DNA from: Acidipropionibacterium sp.
GTDB taxonomy: Bacteria > Actinomycetota > Actinomycetes > Propionibacteriales > Propionibacteriaceae
Assembly (NCBI GenBank): GCA_022647765.1
Contig: JALCLH010000012.1
Span: 1 to 64,000 of the forward strand
Length of the DNA stretch: 64,000 nucleotides
Direction of reading: 5' to 3'
A program made the translations under genes and the position numbers. Below are positions 17,334-26,116 of the stretch, one piece after another; the first letter of the stretch is position 1; the number at the start of each line of letters is the position of its first letter. The notes beneath the pieces are model-generated. The model ran no database searches. It was not told where the DNA came from and worked only from the letters and a program-made list of their open reading frames with translations.

Positions 17334-17412
17334 TGGTCCCGATCACTCCCGATAGGGCATGTTTCGGCACTGCGCGTGCAGATTTACGGCGTGTCGGGAG
17401 TGATCGGGACCA
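17334..17412. repeat. 19-bp perfect inverted repeat
   Basis: TGGTCCCGATCACTCCCGA (17334-17352) is repeated exactly in inverse at 17394-17412 around a 41-base loop. The loop contains its own CTGC-GCGT-GCAG hairpin. It sits between the rplA terminator and the rplJ promoter and is not needed for either. Confidence 0.8.
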
Positions 17413-17430
17413 TCCCGGCTCCAGACAGAC

Positions 17431-17466
17431 GCAGGAACCCCCGCTCCAAGGAGCGGGGGTTCCTGC
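17431..17466 (-). terminator. rplKA terminator
   Basis: Perfect 17-bp arms (GCAGGAACCCCCGCTCC and its complement) around a 2-base centre, 45 bases beyond the rplA stop. Confidence 0.8.
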
Positions 17467-17511
17467 GATCTGGGAAAAGACTGATCTGGGAAAGACTGGG
17501 AGAGATTCAGC

Positions 17512-18213
17512 TCACTCCGCGGTCTCGGCCGCCTCGGAGGGATCCAGCGGAACGCCGGGGCCCATGGTCGAGGAGACCGTGATCTTCTTCAGGTAGCGGC
17601 CCTTCGAGACCGACGGCTTGAGCCGCAGCACCTCGCCGATCGCGGCGAAGTAGTTCTCGGTCAGCTTCTCGGCGCCGAAGGACACCTTGCCGATCAGGAA
17701 GTGCAGGTTGGCGTAGCGATCGGTGCGGAACTCGATCTTGCCGCCCTTGATCTCGCTGACGGCCTTGGCCACATCCATCGTGACGGTGCCGGTCTTCGGG
17801 TTCGGCATCAGGCCGCGCGGCCCGAGCACCCGGCCCAGACGACCGACCTTGCCCATCATGTCCGGGGTGGCGACCACGGCGTCGAAGTCCAGGTAACCGC
17901 CCTGAACCTTGGCGACCAGGTCGTCGTCGCCGACCTCATCGGCCCCCGCCTCGACGGCGGCCTCGGCCTTCTCACCAGTGGCGAAGACGAGGACCCTCGA
18001 CGTCTTGCCAGTGCCATGCGGGAGGTTGACGGTGCCGCGCACCATCTGGTCGGCCTTCTTCGGGTCGACGCCGAGGCGGACGACCACGTCGACCGTCTCG
18101 TCGAACTTCGCCGGAGCGGCCTTCTCGACCAGCGCCAGCCCCTCCGCAGGGGTGTAGAGCTTGCTCTCGTCGACCTTGGCGGCCGCTTCGCGATACGACT
18201 TGCTGCGCTTCAT
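17512..18213 (-). CDS. rplA: 50S ribosomal protein L1
   Basis: L1 forms the mobile stalk at the ribosomal E site and contacts 23S rRNA. It is 233 residues and starts [15 protein letters not shown]. The signatures are present: [37 protein letters not shown] and KGRYLKKI. It follows rplK by 117 bases and is closed by a strong hairpin. In many bacteria L1 also regulates rplKA translation. Intact. Confidence 0.98.
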   Translation of the reverse strand: MKRSKSYREAAAKVDESKLYTPAEGLALVEKAAPAKFDETVDVVVRLGVDPKKADQMVRGTVNLPHGTGKTSRVLVFATGEKAEAAVEAGADEVGDDDLVAKVQGGYLDFDAVVATPDMMGKVGRLGRVLGPRGLMPNPKTGTVTMDVAKAVSEIKGGKIEFRTDRYANLHFLIGKVSFGAEKLTENYFAAIGEVLRLKPSVSKGRYLKKITVSSTMGPGVPLDPSEAAETAE

Positions 18214-18330
18214 GTCTGGTTCCTTTCACCAGGTCGTGGTCGGGGCTGCGCACGCCCTCCCACGCAATGTTCAGATGTCGCTGATCCGGGGTCGGCCCCA
18301 GGATCAACGTCAGGAGATTCGGCCAGAGGA

Positions 18331-18762
18331 TCAGGCCTCGACGGTGACACCCATCGAGCGGGCGGTGCCCGCGACGATCTTCATGGCCGCCTCAACGTCA
18401 TTGGCGTTGAGATCGGGGAGCTTGGTCTGGGCGATCTCGCGCACCTGATCCTTGGAGATCGAGCCGACCTTGTGGGTCAGCGGGTTCTCGGTGCCCTTGC
18501 TGATGCCGGCGGCCTTCTTGATGAGCTCGGCGGCCGGGGGGGTCTTCAGGATGAAGGTGAACGAGCGGTCCTCGAAGATGGTGATCTCGACGGGGACGAC
18601 GTTGCCGCGCTGCTTCTCGGTCTGCGCGTTGTAGGCCTTGCAGAACTCCATGATGTTGACACCATGGGGGCCCAGGGCGGTGCCCACAGGGGGCGCCGGA
18701 GTGGCCTGGCCGGCCGGCAGAGCGATCTTGACGAGCGCCGCTACTTTCTTCTTCGGAGGCAT
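18331..18762 (-). CDS. rplK: 50S ribosomal protein L11
   Basis: L11 is part of the GTPase-associated centre and the target of thiostrepton-type antibiotics. It is 143 residues and starts [13 protein letters not shown]. The N-terminal proline-rich segment [19 protein letters not shown] is intact, and the RNA-binding C-terminal half ends [13 protein letters not shown] strong predicted promoter lies just upstream at 18864-18869. Confidence 0.98.
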   Translation of the reverse strand: MPPKKKVAALVKIALPAGQATPAPPVGTALGPHGVNIMEFCKAYNAQTEKQRGNVVPVEITIFEDRSFTFILKTPPAAELIKKAAGISKGTENPLTHKVGSISKDQVREIAQTKLPDLNANDVEAAMKIVAGTARSMGVTVEA

Positions 18763-18863
18763 ATGTGTTGGGTCCTTCGGTTGAGCTGCGTCCCGGCCAG
18801 GGTCGGCCGGGCGACTGCGGGGCCCGTCGGCCGTCGGGACGGCGCGAGCACACGCAAGGGGAC

Positions 18864-18892
18864 ATTATACATACATGTAGATGAGCCGGGAA
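18864..18892 (-). promoter_or_regulatory. Predicted rplKA promoter with a consensus -10 box
   Basis: TATAAT on the minus strand (18864-18869) is a perfect -10 hexamer. The -35 region is poor: TTCCCG at an 18-base spacing (about 18888-18893) is the best candidate, and it overlaps the nusG terminator arm. Confidence 0.55.
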
Positions 18893-18912
18893 GGCTCACG
18901 CCCTCCCGGCTC
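18883..18912 (-). terminator. secE-nusG terminator
   Basis: GAGCCGGGA (18883-18891) pairs with TCCCGGCTC (18904-18912), 16 bases beyond the nusG stop. One arm overlaps the -35 region of the next promoter. Confidence 0.65.
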
Positions 18913-18927
18913 GGGAACGCGACAGGC

Positions 18928-19900
18928 TCAGATCTTCTCGATCTGGTTGAACTCCAGGTCGACCGGGGTGGAGCGTCCGAGGATCTCCACCGAGGCCTTG
19001 ACCCGCTGGCTGTTGGTGTTGAGCTCGGTGATGATGGCGGGGACGCCGGCGAACGGGCCGTCGATGATCTGCACCGACTCGCCCACCTCGTAGTCGGCCA
19101 CCTCGACCTTGCGCCGGGCCTTCGGCGACGGGGCCTGACCGGCCATGTCGTGATTCACCTGGGCGATCACCATCGGCGTCATCATCTTGACGACCTCGTC
19201 GAAGGTCAGCGGCACCGGCGTCATGGACTGCCCGACGAATCCGGTCACCGAGGGGGTGTGGCGCACCGCTCCCCAGGACTCGTCGGTGAGATCCATCCGC
19301 ACCAGGACGTAGCCCGGGAAGGTAGACGCGGGTGACGGTCTTGCGGGCGCCGTTGCGGATCTCCACGACCTCCTCGGTCGGGACCACCGTCTCGTAGATG
19401 TAGTCCTCCATGTTGAGGGTCTGCACCCGGGCGTCCAGGTTCTGCTTCACCTTGTTCTCCATGCCGGAGTAGGTGTGCACCACGTACCACTCGCCGAACT
19501 TCGAGCTCAGCTCCTCCTTGAGCTTGTCGATCGCGGCGTCGACGGCGTCCTGATTCTGATTGTCCTCATCCTCGTCGTCGGACGCCGAGTCCTCGGACTC
19601 CTCCTCGTCCACGCTCTGCCCGATGCCGAGGTTCCGGGCGACGTCCGCATCGCTGAGCTCGCCCTCGGAGTCGCCATCCACATCGAACCCGGGCAGATCG
19701 AACTCCGGCCCGTCGTGCTCCTCATGCTCATCGGAATCGGAGCCCAGCGCGCCGAGATCGATCTCGAAGTCGGGGGTGGAGTCCTCCTGGTCCGCCGACT
19801 CCGGGGCGTCGGTGTCGACGGCGTCGAGGTCGACCTCCACCTCGTCAGGAGTCGTCTCCTCGGCGTTCTCTCGGTCGTTCACATCAGGGGTGTCAGTCAC
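18928..19900 (-). CDS. nusG: Transcription termination/antitermination factor NusG, with a one-base frameshift
   Basis: NusG binds RNA polymerase and couples it to Rho or the ribosome. The GTG start at 19900 opens a long acidic N-terminal extension of about 145 residues (D/E/S-rich), then the NGN domain ([19 protein letters not shown]). The frame breaks at 19313-19318 (CCCGGG): removing one base restores [16 protein letters not shown] and leads into the KOW domain ([16 protein letters not shown]). The corrected length is about 323 residues. NusG is essential, so the shift is most likely a sequencing error. Long acidic extensions are known in actinobacterial NusG. Confidence 0.93.
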
Positions 19901-19973
19901 CGGTCAATTCTCCGTCGTTGTCTTGGCTCGTACCGCGAATGGGGCGAAAATGCTCGCCAGCAGGCTCAATTCA

Positions 19974-20460
19974 TCAGCCGAAGAGGTCCAGCAGCGCCTT
20001 CGCGAACAGCGCGTCGAGCCCGCCCACGTATCCGATGATCACGAGCACGAAGACCAGCACCACGATGAAGTACTGTCCGGTCTCCGAGCCGGTTGGCCAC
20101 CGGACCTTCTTCAGCTCGCCCACCGACTGGCGGACGAACATCACCGGGGTGGTGCGCCTGTGGCCATCCTCGGAGTCGCCCTCGGCGGGGCGACGCCGGC
20201 GCACCGGGGCCTGGGTGAGGCTGCGGCTCGGGACGTGCTCGGTGGATTCCTCGGTTGAAGAATCCCCGGCTGCGGAGCTCTCGTCCTCCGCGGGAACCTG
20301 CTCGGGAGCCTCCGCGGCAGCCGCCTTCTTCTTGCGGACCGGCCGGCTGGAACGGGCCCTTGCGGGCCTGCTCCCCGGCGTCGTGATCGACGCTGGAAAG
20401 CTGCCCGTCCGAGGACGTGGGTTCCCCGTCGCCTCGATCGGGATGCCGCTCGTCAGTCAC
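19974..20460 (-). CDS. secE: Preprotein translocase subunit SecE, with a probable frameshift
   Basis: SecE clamps SecY in the inner-membrane protein channel. The C-terminal core is unmistakable: VMFVRQSVGELKKVRWPTG then one transmembrane helix (FIVVLVFVLVIIGYVGG). The GTG start at 20460, with AAGGA upstream, gives an acidic N-terminal extension, but the frame shifts near 20336-20346. Removing one base joins it to a KKK-Ala/Glu-rich linker and gives about 161 residues, similar to mycobacterial SecE. An internal ATG at 20204 would give a 76-residue core form. Confidence 0.88.
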
Positions 20461-20604
20461 GCTTGTCCTTCGGGTTCATAGCCACCTTGATGTCATCTGC
20501 GACAGTACTGCACGATCCGTGGAACCCGGAGGGCCCAGAGATCCAGCATGCCGCAGCAACCGGCCTCGCCACGACTGCGCGCCACAGGATGATGTCCTGC
20601 CTCG

Positions 20605-20677
<73 letters not shown>

Positions 20678-20765
20678 TCGTCGCCGCACCTGAACACGCC
20701 GACAGCAACGAGAGTATACGGGGTCTGATACCTGGACGACAAATTCAACAGGCGGGGGGACGCCG

Positions 20766-22031
20766 TCAGCCCAACAGCTTCTCCGCCGCCGCCAGCAGCA
20801 CACAGGTCGCCACCCCGTCCATCGCCTGGGTGAGCTCTCCCTCGCTGGGGAAGCTCGGCGCCAGCCGGATGGTCCGGTCGTGCGGGTCGTGGTGCAGCGG
20901 ATGGGAGGCGCCGGCCGGGGTCAGCGCGATGCCGGCGTCCTTGGCCAGGGCCACCACCCGGGAGGCGGTGCCGTCGAGCACGTCCAGGGTGACGAAGTAG
21001 CCGCCGCTGGGGTGGGTCCAGGTCGCCACCCCGCGTCCGCCGAGCCGGCTGCGCAGCACCTTGTCCACGATCGCGAACTTCGGGGCGAGCAGCCCGCGGT
21101 GCCGGCGCATCAGCTCGCGCACCCCGTCAGCGTCCTTGAGATATTGCGCGTGGCGCAGCTGGTTGACCTTGTCCGGCCCGATGCTGCGGACCGCGGAATG
21201 GGACAGGTACCAGTCGAGGTTTCCGGTCGAGGAGGCCAGGAAGGCGACGCCGTCGCCGGCGAAGGTGATCTTCGAGGTGGAGGCGAGCTCGAAGACCCGG
21301 TCCGGGTTGCCGGCGTCCTGAGCCATCTGGAGAATCGGCAGCGGGCGCGGCTCGTCCTCGGTGAGGTGGTGCAGGGCGTAGGCGTTGTCCCACCAGATCC
21401 GGAAGTCCGGGGCGGCCGGCATCGAGACCAGCCGGCGGGCGGTCTCCTCGTCGTAGACGACGCCGTTCGGGTTGGCGTACATCGGCACCACCCACATGCC
21501 CTTGACCTCGGGGTCGGCGGCGAGCCTCTCGACCTCGTCCATGTCCGGCCCGTGCTCGCCCATCTCCACCGGGATCATCTCGATCCCGAGGTGCTCGCAG
21601 ATGGCGAAGTGGCGGTCGTAGCCGGGCACCGGGGCGATGAACTTCACCGTCTGGCGGCACCACGGCTCGGTGGCCCCGGGAAGCCTGTGCAGCATCGCAA
21701 AGGCCATCAGGTCGTGCATGATCGACAGGCTCGAGTTGTCCCCGGCCAGGATGTGGTCGACGTCGACGTCGAGCAGGTCGCCGAAGATCTGGCGGATCTC
21801 CGGCAGCCCCTTGGCGCCGCCGTAGTTGCGGACGTCCTGCCCGTCGGCGGCGTGGGCCGGCACCCTGATCTCCAGCAGTTCCCGGTTGAGGTCGAGCTGC
21901 CGCGGCGAGGGCTTGCCGCGGGTGATGTCCAGCTTCACCCCCCGCGCCTTGAGCTCGGCGTGCAGGGACTGCTGCTCCTCGAGAAGATCGGACAGCTCAT
22001 CGGGGGACATTGCTGACAAATCGGTGCTCAC
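20766..22031 (-). CDS. PLP-dependent aspartate aminotransferase of the MocR-like 1c type
   Basis: It is 421 residues of fold-type I aminotransferase. The signatures match the actinobacterial group represented by mycobacterial Rv3722c: GKPSPRQLDLNRELL near residue 40, GDNSSLSIMHDL, PVPGYDRHF, MYANPNGVVYDEE, and the PLP-lysine segment STSKITFAGDGVAF. It would transfer nitrogen between aspartate and 2-oxoglutarate. The same gene lies next to tRNA-Trp and secE in streptomycetes. Intact. Confidence 0.9.
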   Translation of the reverse strand: MSTDLSAMSPDELSDLLEEQQSLHAELKARGVKLDITRGKPSPRQLDLNRELLEIRVPAHAADGQDVRNYGGAKGLPEIRQIFGDLLDVDVDHILAGDNSSLSIMHDLMAFAMLHRLPGATEPWCRQTVKFIAPVPGYDRHFAICEHLGIEMIPVEMGEHGPDMDEVERLAADPEVKGMWVVPMYANPNGVVYDEETARRLVSMPAAPDFRIWWDNAYALHHLTEDEPRPLPILQMAQDAGNPDRVFELASTSKITFAGDGVAFLASSTGNLDWYLSHSAVRSIGPDKVNQLRHAQYLKDADGVRELMRRHRGLLAPKFAIVDKVLRSRLGGRGVATWTHPSGGYFVTLDVLDGTASRVVALAKDAGIALTPAGASHPLHHDPHDRTIRLAPSFPSEGELTQAMDGVATCVLLAAAEKLLG

Positions 22032-22094
22032 CGTTTCATCCTGTCACACCCGGCCGCCGACCATCGCGATGGCTCATCCCCGGCCGGGCACTTG

Positions 22095-23253
22095 TCAGAC
22101 GCCGACGAACCTCGGCTCGGGCACCAGCGCGATGCCATAGGCCTTCCGGACGCCGTCGATGACGACGCCGGCCAGCTCGGCGATCTGCGCCGCGGTGGCC
22201 CCGCCGCGGTTCGTCAGGGCAAGCACGTGCTTGCCGGACAGGCTCGCTCGGCTTCCCTCGAGCTGGAATCCCTTGCCGAATCCGGCGTGGGCGATGAGCC
22301 AGCCGGCCGAGGTCTTGACCCTGCCGTCGGGCTGCGGGAAGGCCGGGGCGCCGGCCGGCACCCGATCGGCGTCCACAATCGGGTTGGTGAAGAAGGAGCC
22401 GGCGCTCCAGGTGTCGTGATCGCTCGGATCCAGCACCATCCCCTTGCCGGCGCGGATCTCCAGAACCGCCCGGCGCACGTCGGCCGCCAGCGCACGCTCC
22501 TCGGGCTCCACCCCCAGCCGGCGCGCCAGCTCGGCGTAGCGGATCGGCAGGGAGAGATCCCCCAGCAGGAACTGCATGGTGACGTCGAGCACCAGATAGC
22601 GGTCCGGCTCGGCCTTGAACCTGCTGGTCCGGTAGCCGAATCCGCATTCGCTGGCGGTGAAGGTGCGCTGCGCGTCGGCGGCCCGGTCCCAGGTCCGCAC
22701 CCGGGCGACGAACTCGGAGACGTCGACGCCGTAGGCCCCGACATTCTGGATCGGGGTGGAGCCGACCAGCCCGGGGATACCGGACAGGGCCTCGGGTCCG
22801 CGCCACTCCTGCGCGATGCAGTGCTGGACGAAGCCGTCCCAGCTCACCCCGGCGGCGATGGTGGCCAGCGCTCCCCCGCAGCCCGACACCTCCGCCGACA
22901 TGCCGCTGGTGGCCACCCGGACCACGGTGCCGTCGAATCCGGCGTCCCCGATCAGGATGTTCGAGCCGCCGCCGAGCACCAGGCAGGGTTCCCCGCGATG
23001 GTCGCAGTCGCGGACCGCCGCCAGCAGCTCGTCGGTGCTGCGGGCGACCACCAGACGCCGGGCCGGGCCGCCGACCCGCAGGGTGGTGAGACCGGCCAGC
23101 GGGACGCCGTTCCCGGACTCCGGCAGGGAGTTCGCCTGCACCCAGCGCCGCCTCGACATGCTCCAGCTCGCAGCTGTCGGCAACCTCGGAGTCCGGAGAG
23201 TCTCCGTCCAGGCCGGTCTGCTGCTCGATGAGAGTGCCCCACATCTCGCTCAT
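22095..23253 (-). CDS. murB: UDP-N-acetylenolpyruvoylglucosamine reductase, probable frameshift near the N-terminus
   Basis: MurB makes UDP-MurNAc for peptidoglycan with FAD and NADPH. The body is intact from LAGLTTLRVGGPARR, through the FAD motif LVLGGGSNILIGD, IPGLVGSTPIQNVGAYG, and the catalytic-serine region WSAGSFFTNPIV, to the C-terminal HVLALTNRGGATAAQI. The ATG at 23253 overlaps the preceding stop as ATGA and opens an acidic leader (MSEMWGTLIEQQ). That leader joins the body only after removing one base between about 23106 and 23160. Otherwise translation would start internally near 23159. Confidence 0.92.
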
Positions 23254-23711
23254 GCCGTCTCCTCGGTATGTGCCGCATCGGTATGTGCTGCCTCTGGGCC
23301 CGGATTGCTGACCTGGACCTCGACCCGGCCGAGCACCGACTGCCCCTCGTTGACGACCTCCAGCCGGATGGTGGCCAGGCCCTCCCCGACGGAGATGACG
23401 GTCCCCGAGACCTGGATCTCGGTGCCCTCGTCGGTGTCGGCACCGAGACCGGACGGATGAACCGGGCGCGCTGGGAGCGCACCCGGGCGGGGTCTCCGAT
23501 CCACGAGACGGCGGCGCCCAGGGCGGCTCCCATGGTCCACATCCCGTGGGCGATGACGCCGTCCATCCCGGCCGCCCGGGCATGCCGGTCGGACCAGTGG
23601 ATGGGATTGAAATCGGTGGAGGCGCCGGCGTAGCGCACGATGAGGGAGCGGTCGACCGGGATGATCTCGGGACCGAAGGTCTGGCCCGTCCTCGACGATG
23701 ATTCCGCTCAT
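23250..23711 (-). CDS. MaoC-like (R)-hydratase subunit, HadB-like, with two compensating indels
   Basis: The hot-dog hydratase motif is clear: STDFNPIHWSDRHARAAG, then DGVIAHGMWTMG, with the Asp/His catalytic pair. Restoring the frame needs one base removed at 23685-23687 and one added near 23438-23442. The corrected protein is about 153 residues and starts MSGIIVEDG. It overlaps the upstream partner by ATGA. In mycobacteria the same locus, beside rpmG and tRNA-Trp, encodes the FAS-II dehydratase HadABC; propionibacteria lack mycolates, so the acyl substrate is uncertain. Confidence 0.85.
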   Translation of the reverse strand: MSGIIVEDGPDLRSRDHPGRPLPHRALRRRLHRFQSHPLVRPACPGGRDGRRHRPRDVDHGSRPGRRRLVDRRPRPGALPARPVHPSGLGADTDEGTEIQVSGTVISVGEGLATIRLEVVNEGQSVLGRVEVQVSNPGPEAAHTDAAHTEETA

Positions 23712-24154
23712 GCCGCCTCCCCCCTGGTGTGCCACAGGGTCGAGGAGGCGGTGGCCAGATGCTCCCCGCCGGGGGTGTCGAGGCTGACCTCCAGGCCGAT
23801 GATGTCGGTGTCGCGGCGCCGGCGCACCGAGGCGATCTCCAGGGTGGCGATGACGGCGTCCCCGGCGCGCAGCGGCCTGGCCCACTCGAAGCTCTGATCG
23901 GTGTGGATGCAGTGATCCAGCCGCAGCCCGAGCTCCTCATCGTCGAAGAGGGCCTGCCAGGCCTGGGCGGCGATCACCATCGCGAAGGTCGGCGGGGCGA
24001 TCGGGTCGGCGCCGCGGTAGGCCGGGTTCCGGTCGGCGATCGCGGTCGCGAACTCGTCGATCTTGGCGGCCGAGACGACGTACGGCGCGGTGGCCGGGTA
24101 ACGGCGTCCCGCATGCTGGGGAGTCAGGCCCGAGGGCCCGGTTTCGGATGGCAT
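23708..24154 (-). CDS. MaoC-type dehydratase N-terminal domain protein, HadA-like
   Basis: It is 148 residues of the FAS1-type dehydratase N-terminal family: PYVVSAAKIDEFATAIADRNPAY near the start, PIAPPTFAMVI, and DQSFEWARPLRAGD. It lacks the catalytic Asp-x-x-x-x-His motif, as expected for the non-catalytic partner of a heterodimer. It is translationally coupled to the HadB-like gene and separated from rpmG by a strong hairpin. Intact. Confidence 0.85.
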   Translation of the reverse strand: MPSETGPSGLTPQHAGRRYPATAPYVVSAAKIDEFATAIADRNPAYRGADPIAPPTFAMVIAAQAWQALFDDEELGLRLDHCIHTDQSFEWARPLRAGDAVIATLEIASVRRRRDTDIIGLEVSLDTPGGEHLATASSTLWHTRGEAA

Positions 24155-24184
24155 GTCTGGAAGCCTAAACCCCTCCCGGAATGC

Positions 24185-24223
24185 GGGAACCCGGCAGCAC
24201 CATGGCGGTGCTGCCGGGTTCCC
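24185..24223 (-). terminator. rpmG terminator
   Basis: Perfect 17-bp arms (GGGAACCCGGCAGCACC and its complement) around a 5-base loop, 19 bases beyond the rpmG stop. It separates rpmG from the dehydratase-murB unit. Confidence 0.8.
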
Positions 24224-24242
24224 GGCGTCCTGGACGCGGACC

Positions 24243-24413
24243 TCAGCGGGTCTCGCGGTGAGCGGTGTGCTTGCCGCAGCGCGGGCAGAACTTGCTCAGC
24301 TCGAGGCGATCGGGGTCGTTGCGACGGTTCTTCTTGGTGATGTAGGTGCGTTCCTTGCACTCGGTGCAGGCAAGGGTGATCTTCGGTCGCACATCGCCGG
24401 ACTTCTTGGCCAT
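24243..24413 (-). CDS. rpmG: 50S ribosomal protein L33
   Basis: It is 56 residues and starts [19 protein letters not shown]. It retains both Cys pairs (CTEC and CPRC), so it is the zinc-binding form, generally expressed when zinc is sufficient. The ATG at 24413 has AGGA upstream; an in-frame start five codons earlier is less likely. Confidence 0.96.
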   Translation of the reverse strand: MAKKSGDVRPKITLACTECKERTYITKKNRRNDPDRLELSKFCPRCGKHTAHRETR

Positions 24414-24468
24414 GATTCCTACTTTCAAAAACTGACAACCTGCTGAGCGGATGGGGCTCGCACCCCTC

Positions 24469-24543
24469 TGGTAGCGGAGGCGGGAATCGAACCCGCGACA
24501 CAGCGATTATGAGCCGCTTGCTCTACCCCTGAGCTACCCCGCC
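24469..24543 (-). tRNA. tRNA-Met (CAT anticodon, elongator type)
   Basis: The 72-base cloverleaf starts GGCGGGG and has two G-U pairs in the acceptor stem. The anticodon loop is CTCATAA. The T-arm has GGTTCGATTCC. Discriminator A is followed by an encoded CCA. The first base pair is not the initiator-type mismatch, so it is the elongator. Confidence 0.92.
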
Positions 24544-24607
24544 ATGGTGATCGCCGACGTTGCTCGCGCAACCAGGCCCACGGGCGATGGGGTCGGCTCA
24601 CACTCAG

Positions 24608-24680
24608 AGCCCCCTAGCAGATTCGAACTGCTGACCTTCTCCTTACCATGGAGACGCTCTACCGACTGAGCTAAAGGGGC
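24608..24680 (-). tRNA. tRNA-Thr (GGT anticodon)
   Basis: 73 bases, acceptor GCCCCTT/AGGGGGC with one G-U pair, anticodon loop ATGGTAA (GGT, reading ACC and ACU), T-arm AGTTCGAATCT, discriminator T. CCA is not encoded. Confidence 0.94.
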
Positions 24681-24818
24681 AACGACGTAGAAAGCTACAC
24701 GGACCCCGCTCGCTGTGCAACTTCCCTTGTCAGCCTCGTTTTGGTGGGGATCTTGCGACCCCCGCCGAGGCCTCCTCCGGCGATCCGATCACGGATCGGG
24801 GCATCCATCAGAGATATC

Positions 24819-24848
24819 AGCCCCCTGAACCCATCCGGCTCAGGGGCT
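24819..24848 (-). terminator. Hairpin after tRNA-Tyr
   Basis: AGCCCCCTGA (24819-24828) pairs with TCAGGGGCT (24840-24848) with one bulge, directly after the tRNA-Tyr 3' end on the minus strand. Confidence 0.5.
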
Positions 24849-24933
24849 GGTGGCAGGTGTTGGATTTGAACCAACGTAGGCGTAAGCCGACGGTTTTACA
24901 GACCGCTCCCATTGGCCGCTCGGGCAACCTGCC
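24848..24933 (-). tRNA. tRNA-Tyr (GTA anticodon), long variable arm
   Basis: A class II tRNA, 83 bases plus an encoded CCA. Acceptor GGCAGGT/ACCTGCC, anticodon loop CTGTAAA (GTA), a long variable arm, T-arm GGTTCAAATCC and discriminator A. Confidence 0.94.
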
Positions 24934-25022
24934 ATGCTGGCCTCAGCCAGCGACGAGAAACCATAGCAGGACCCGGCGCCGGGCCGCCAATCGGGACCTC
25001 GGGGATGCGATGAGGAGAGGAC

Positions 25023-25083
25023 TCGGTGCGGCCGGCCCGGGGGCGGTCAGTGGATTCTGTGCGGCTTCGGTGCGGCCGGCCCG
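25023..25083. repeat. 17-bp direct repeat after the exonuclease gene
   Basis: TCGGTGCGGCCGGCCCG occurs at 25023-25039 and 25067-25083. Each copy contains the self-complementary GGCCGGCC. Role unknown; possibly part of the transcript end of the exonuclease gene. Confidence 0.55.
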
Positions 25084-25087
25084 AGGA

Positions 25088-25979
25088 TCACCCGAGGTCG
25101 TAGTCGACGACGACCGGAGCGTGGTCGGAGATCCGGGCCTCATAGGAGGCGTCCCGGTCGGTGCCGCCCGAGGTGGCCAGGCGGGCCAGTCCCCGGGGTG
25201 GCCAGGTGGTAGTCGATCCGCCATCCTGCGTCGTTGGTGAAGGCCTGGCCCCGCCAGCTCCACCAGGAGTAGGGGCCGTCCTCGCCGGGATGCAGGGAGC
25301 GCACCACGTCGACCAGGGTGCGCGGCGACAGGATCGAGGTGAGCCAGGCGCGCTCCTCGGGCAGGAAGCCCTCGTTGCGCTGGTTGGACCGCCAGTTCTT
25401 GAGGTCGGCGTTCTCGTGGGCGATGTTGAAATCCCCCATCACCAGGAACTCCCGCCCTTTGGCGGCCGCGGCCCGGCGAGCGGTGGTGAGGTGGCGGGCG
25501 AACCCGGTCATGAAGCTCATCTTGCGCTGCTGCTTGGCCAGGCTCTTGGCGTCGGTCGGGTCCGGGGTGGCCCCCTTCGGCAGATAGAGCGCAGCCACCG
25601 TCAGCGGGGCACCGGCCAGGTCGACCTCGACATAGCGGCCCTCGTCGGCGAAGGGGTGCAGCGTCCGGGCCAGGCCGGCAACCGATCCATCGGAGACCGA
25701 TGTATCCCGGCCCGGACCGGCGGTGACGAGGCCGGGGCCCCAGGCGCGGACCGTCTCGGGGGCCTCGCGGGTGAGCAGGGCGACACCATTGCGGCCGGCC
25801 AGACTGCCCGGCTGCCAGGCCACGTGGTAGTCGCCGAAGGCCCCCTCGGGAAGGTCGGCGGGACGGCAGCGGACCTCTTGAAGGGCCACCACGTCGCAGC
25901 CGCGGGTCGACAGCCAGTCGGCGAAGCCCCGCCGGTGAGCGGCTCTGATGCCATTGACGTTGAAGGTCGCGATACGCAT
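25088..25979 (-). CDS. xth: Exodeoxyribonuclease III, frameshifted near the C-terminus
   Basis: This AP endonuclease and 3'-5' exonuclease acts in base-excision repair. Start MRIATFNVNGIRAA at 25979. Metal-binding and catalytic motifs are visible: VVALQEVR, ALYLPKG, VMGDFNIAH and GWRIDYHLA. The frame breaks at 25191-25198 (CCCCGGGG). Removing one base restores the essential C-terminal ISDHAPVVVDYDL containing the catalytic His, ending at 25088. The corrected length is about 296 residues. Confidence 0.9.
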
Positions 25980-26009
25980 GGCCCCACCCTCCCATGCCGC
26001 GCCCAACCT

Positions 26010-26082
26010 CACGGATTTCTTACGAGACGAGGCCCTCTCCAGCCGGTTCGCCGGCTCGAACGCCCAGTTCTCGTAAGAAATC
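26010..26082. repeat. Long inverted repeat (stem-loop), copy 2
   Basis: GATTTCTTACGAGA (26014-26027) pairs with TCTCGTAAGAAATC (26069-26082). The extended left arm CACGGATTTCTTACGAGACGA-like sequence is shared with the copy at 882-958. The loop carries a perfect AGCCGG-TTCG-CCGGCT hairpin. It fills the 137-base gap between exonuclease III and the hydrolase gene. Confidence 0.7.
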
Positions 26083-26116
26083 AGCGCGTCGACCTCGGTG
26101 ACCGCCGGCCGAACCG

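Larger units (their letters stand above)
17037..17511. other. Gene-free rplJ leader and rplA-rplJ spacer
   Basis: These 475 bases contain the long rplJ leader (17037 to about 17276), a predicted promoter with an embedded palindrome (17282-17310), a 19-bp perfect inverted repeat (17334-17412) and the rplA terminator (17431-17466). The leader is the expected place for an L10-binding structure; I could not fold it by eye. Confidence 0.65.

Noticed and set aside
19313-19318. Programmed frameshifting in nusG
   Set aside because: No slippery heptamer or downstream structure is evident, and the same kind of lesion recurs in many unrelated genes.
20461-20484. Eight-codon frame MNPKDKRD overlapping the secE start
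   Set aside because: It contains the secE ribosome binding site and is too short to separate from chance.
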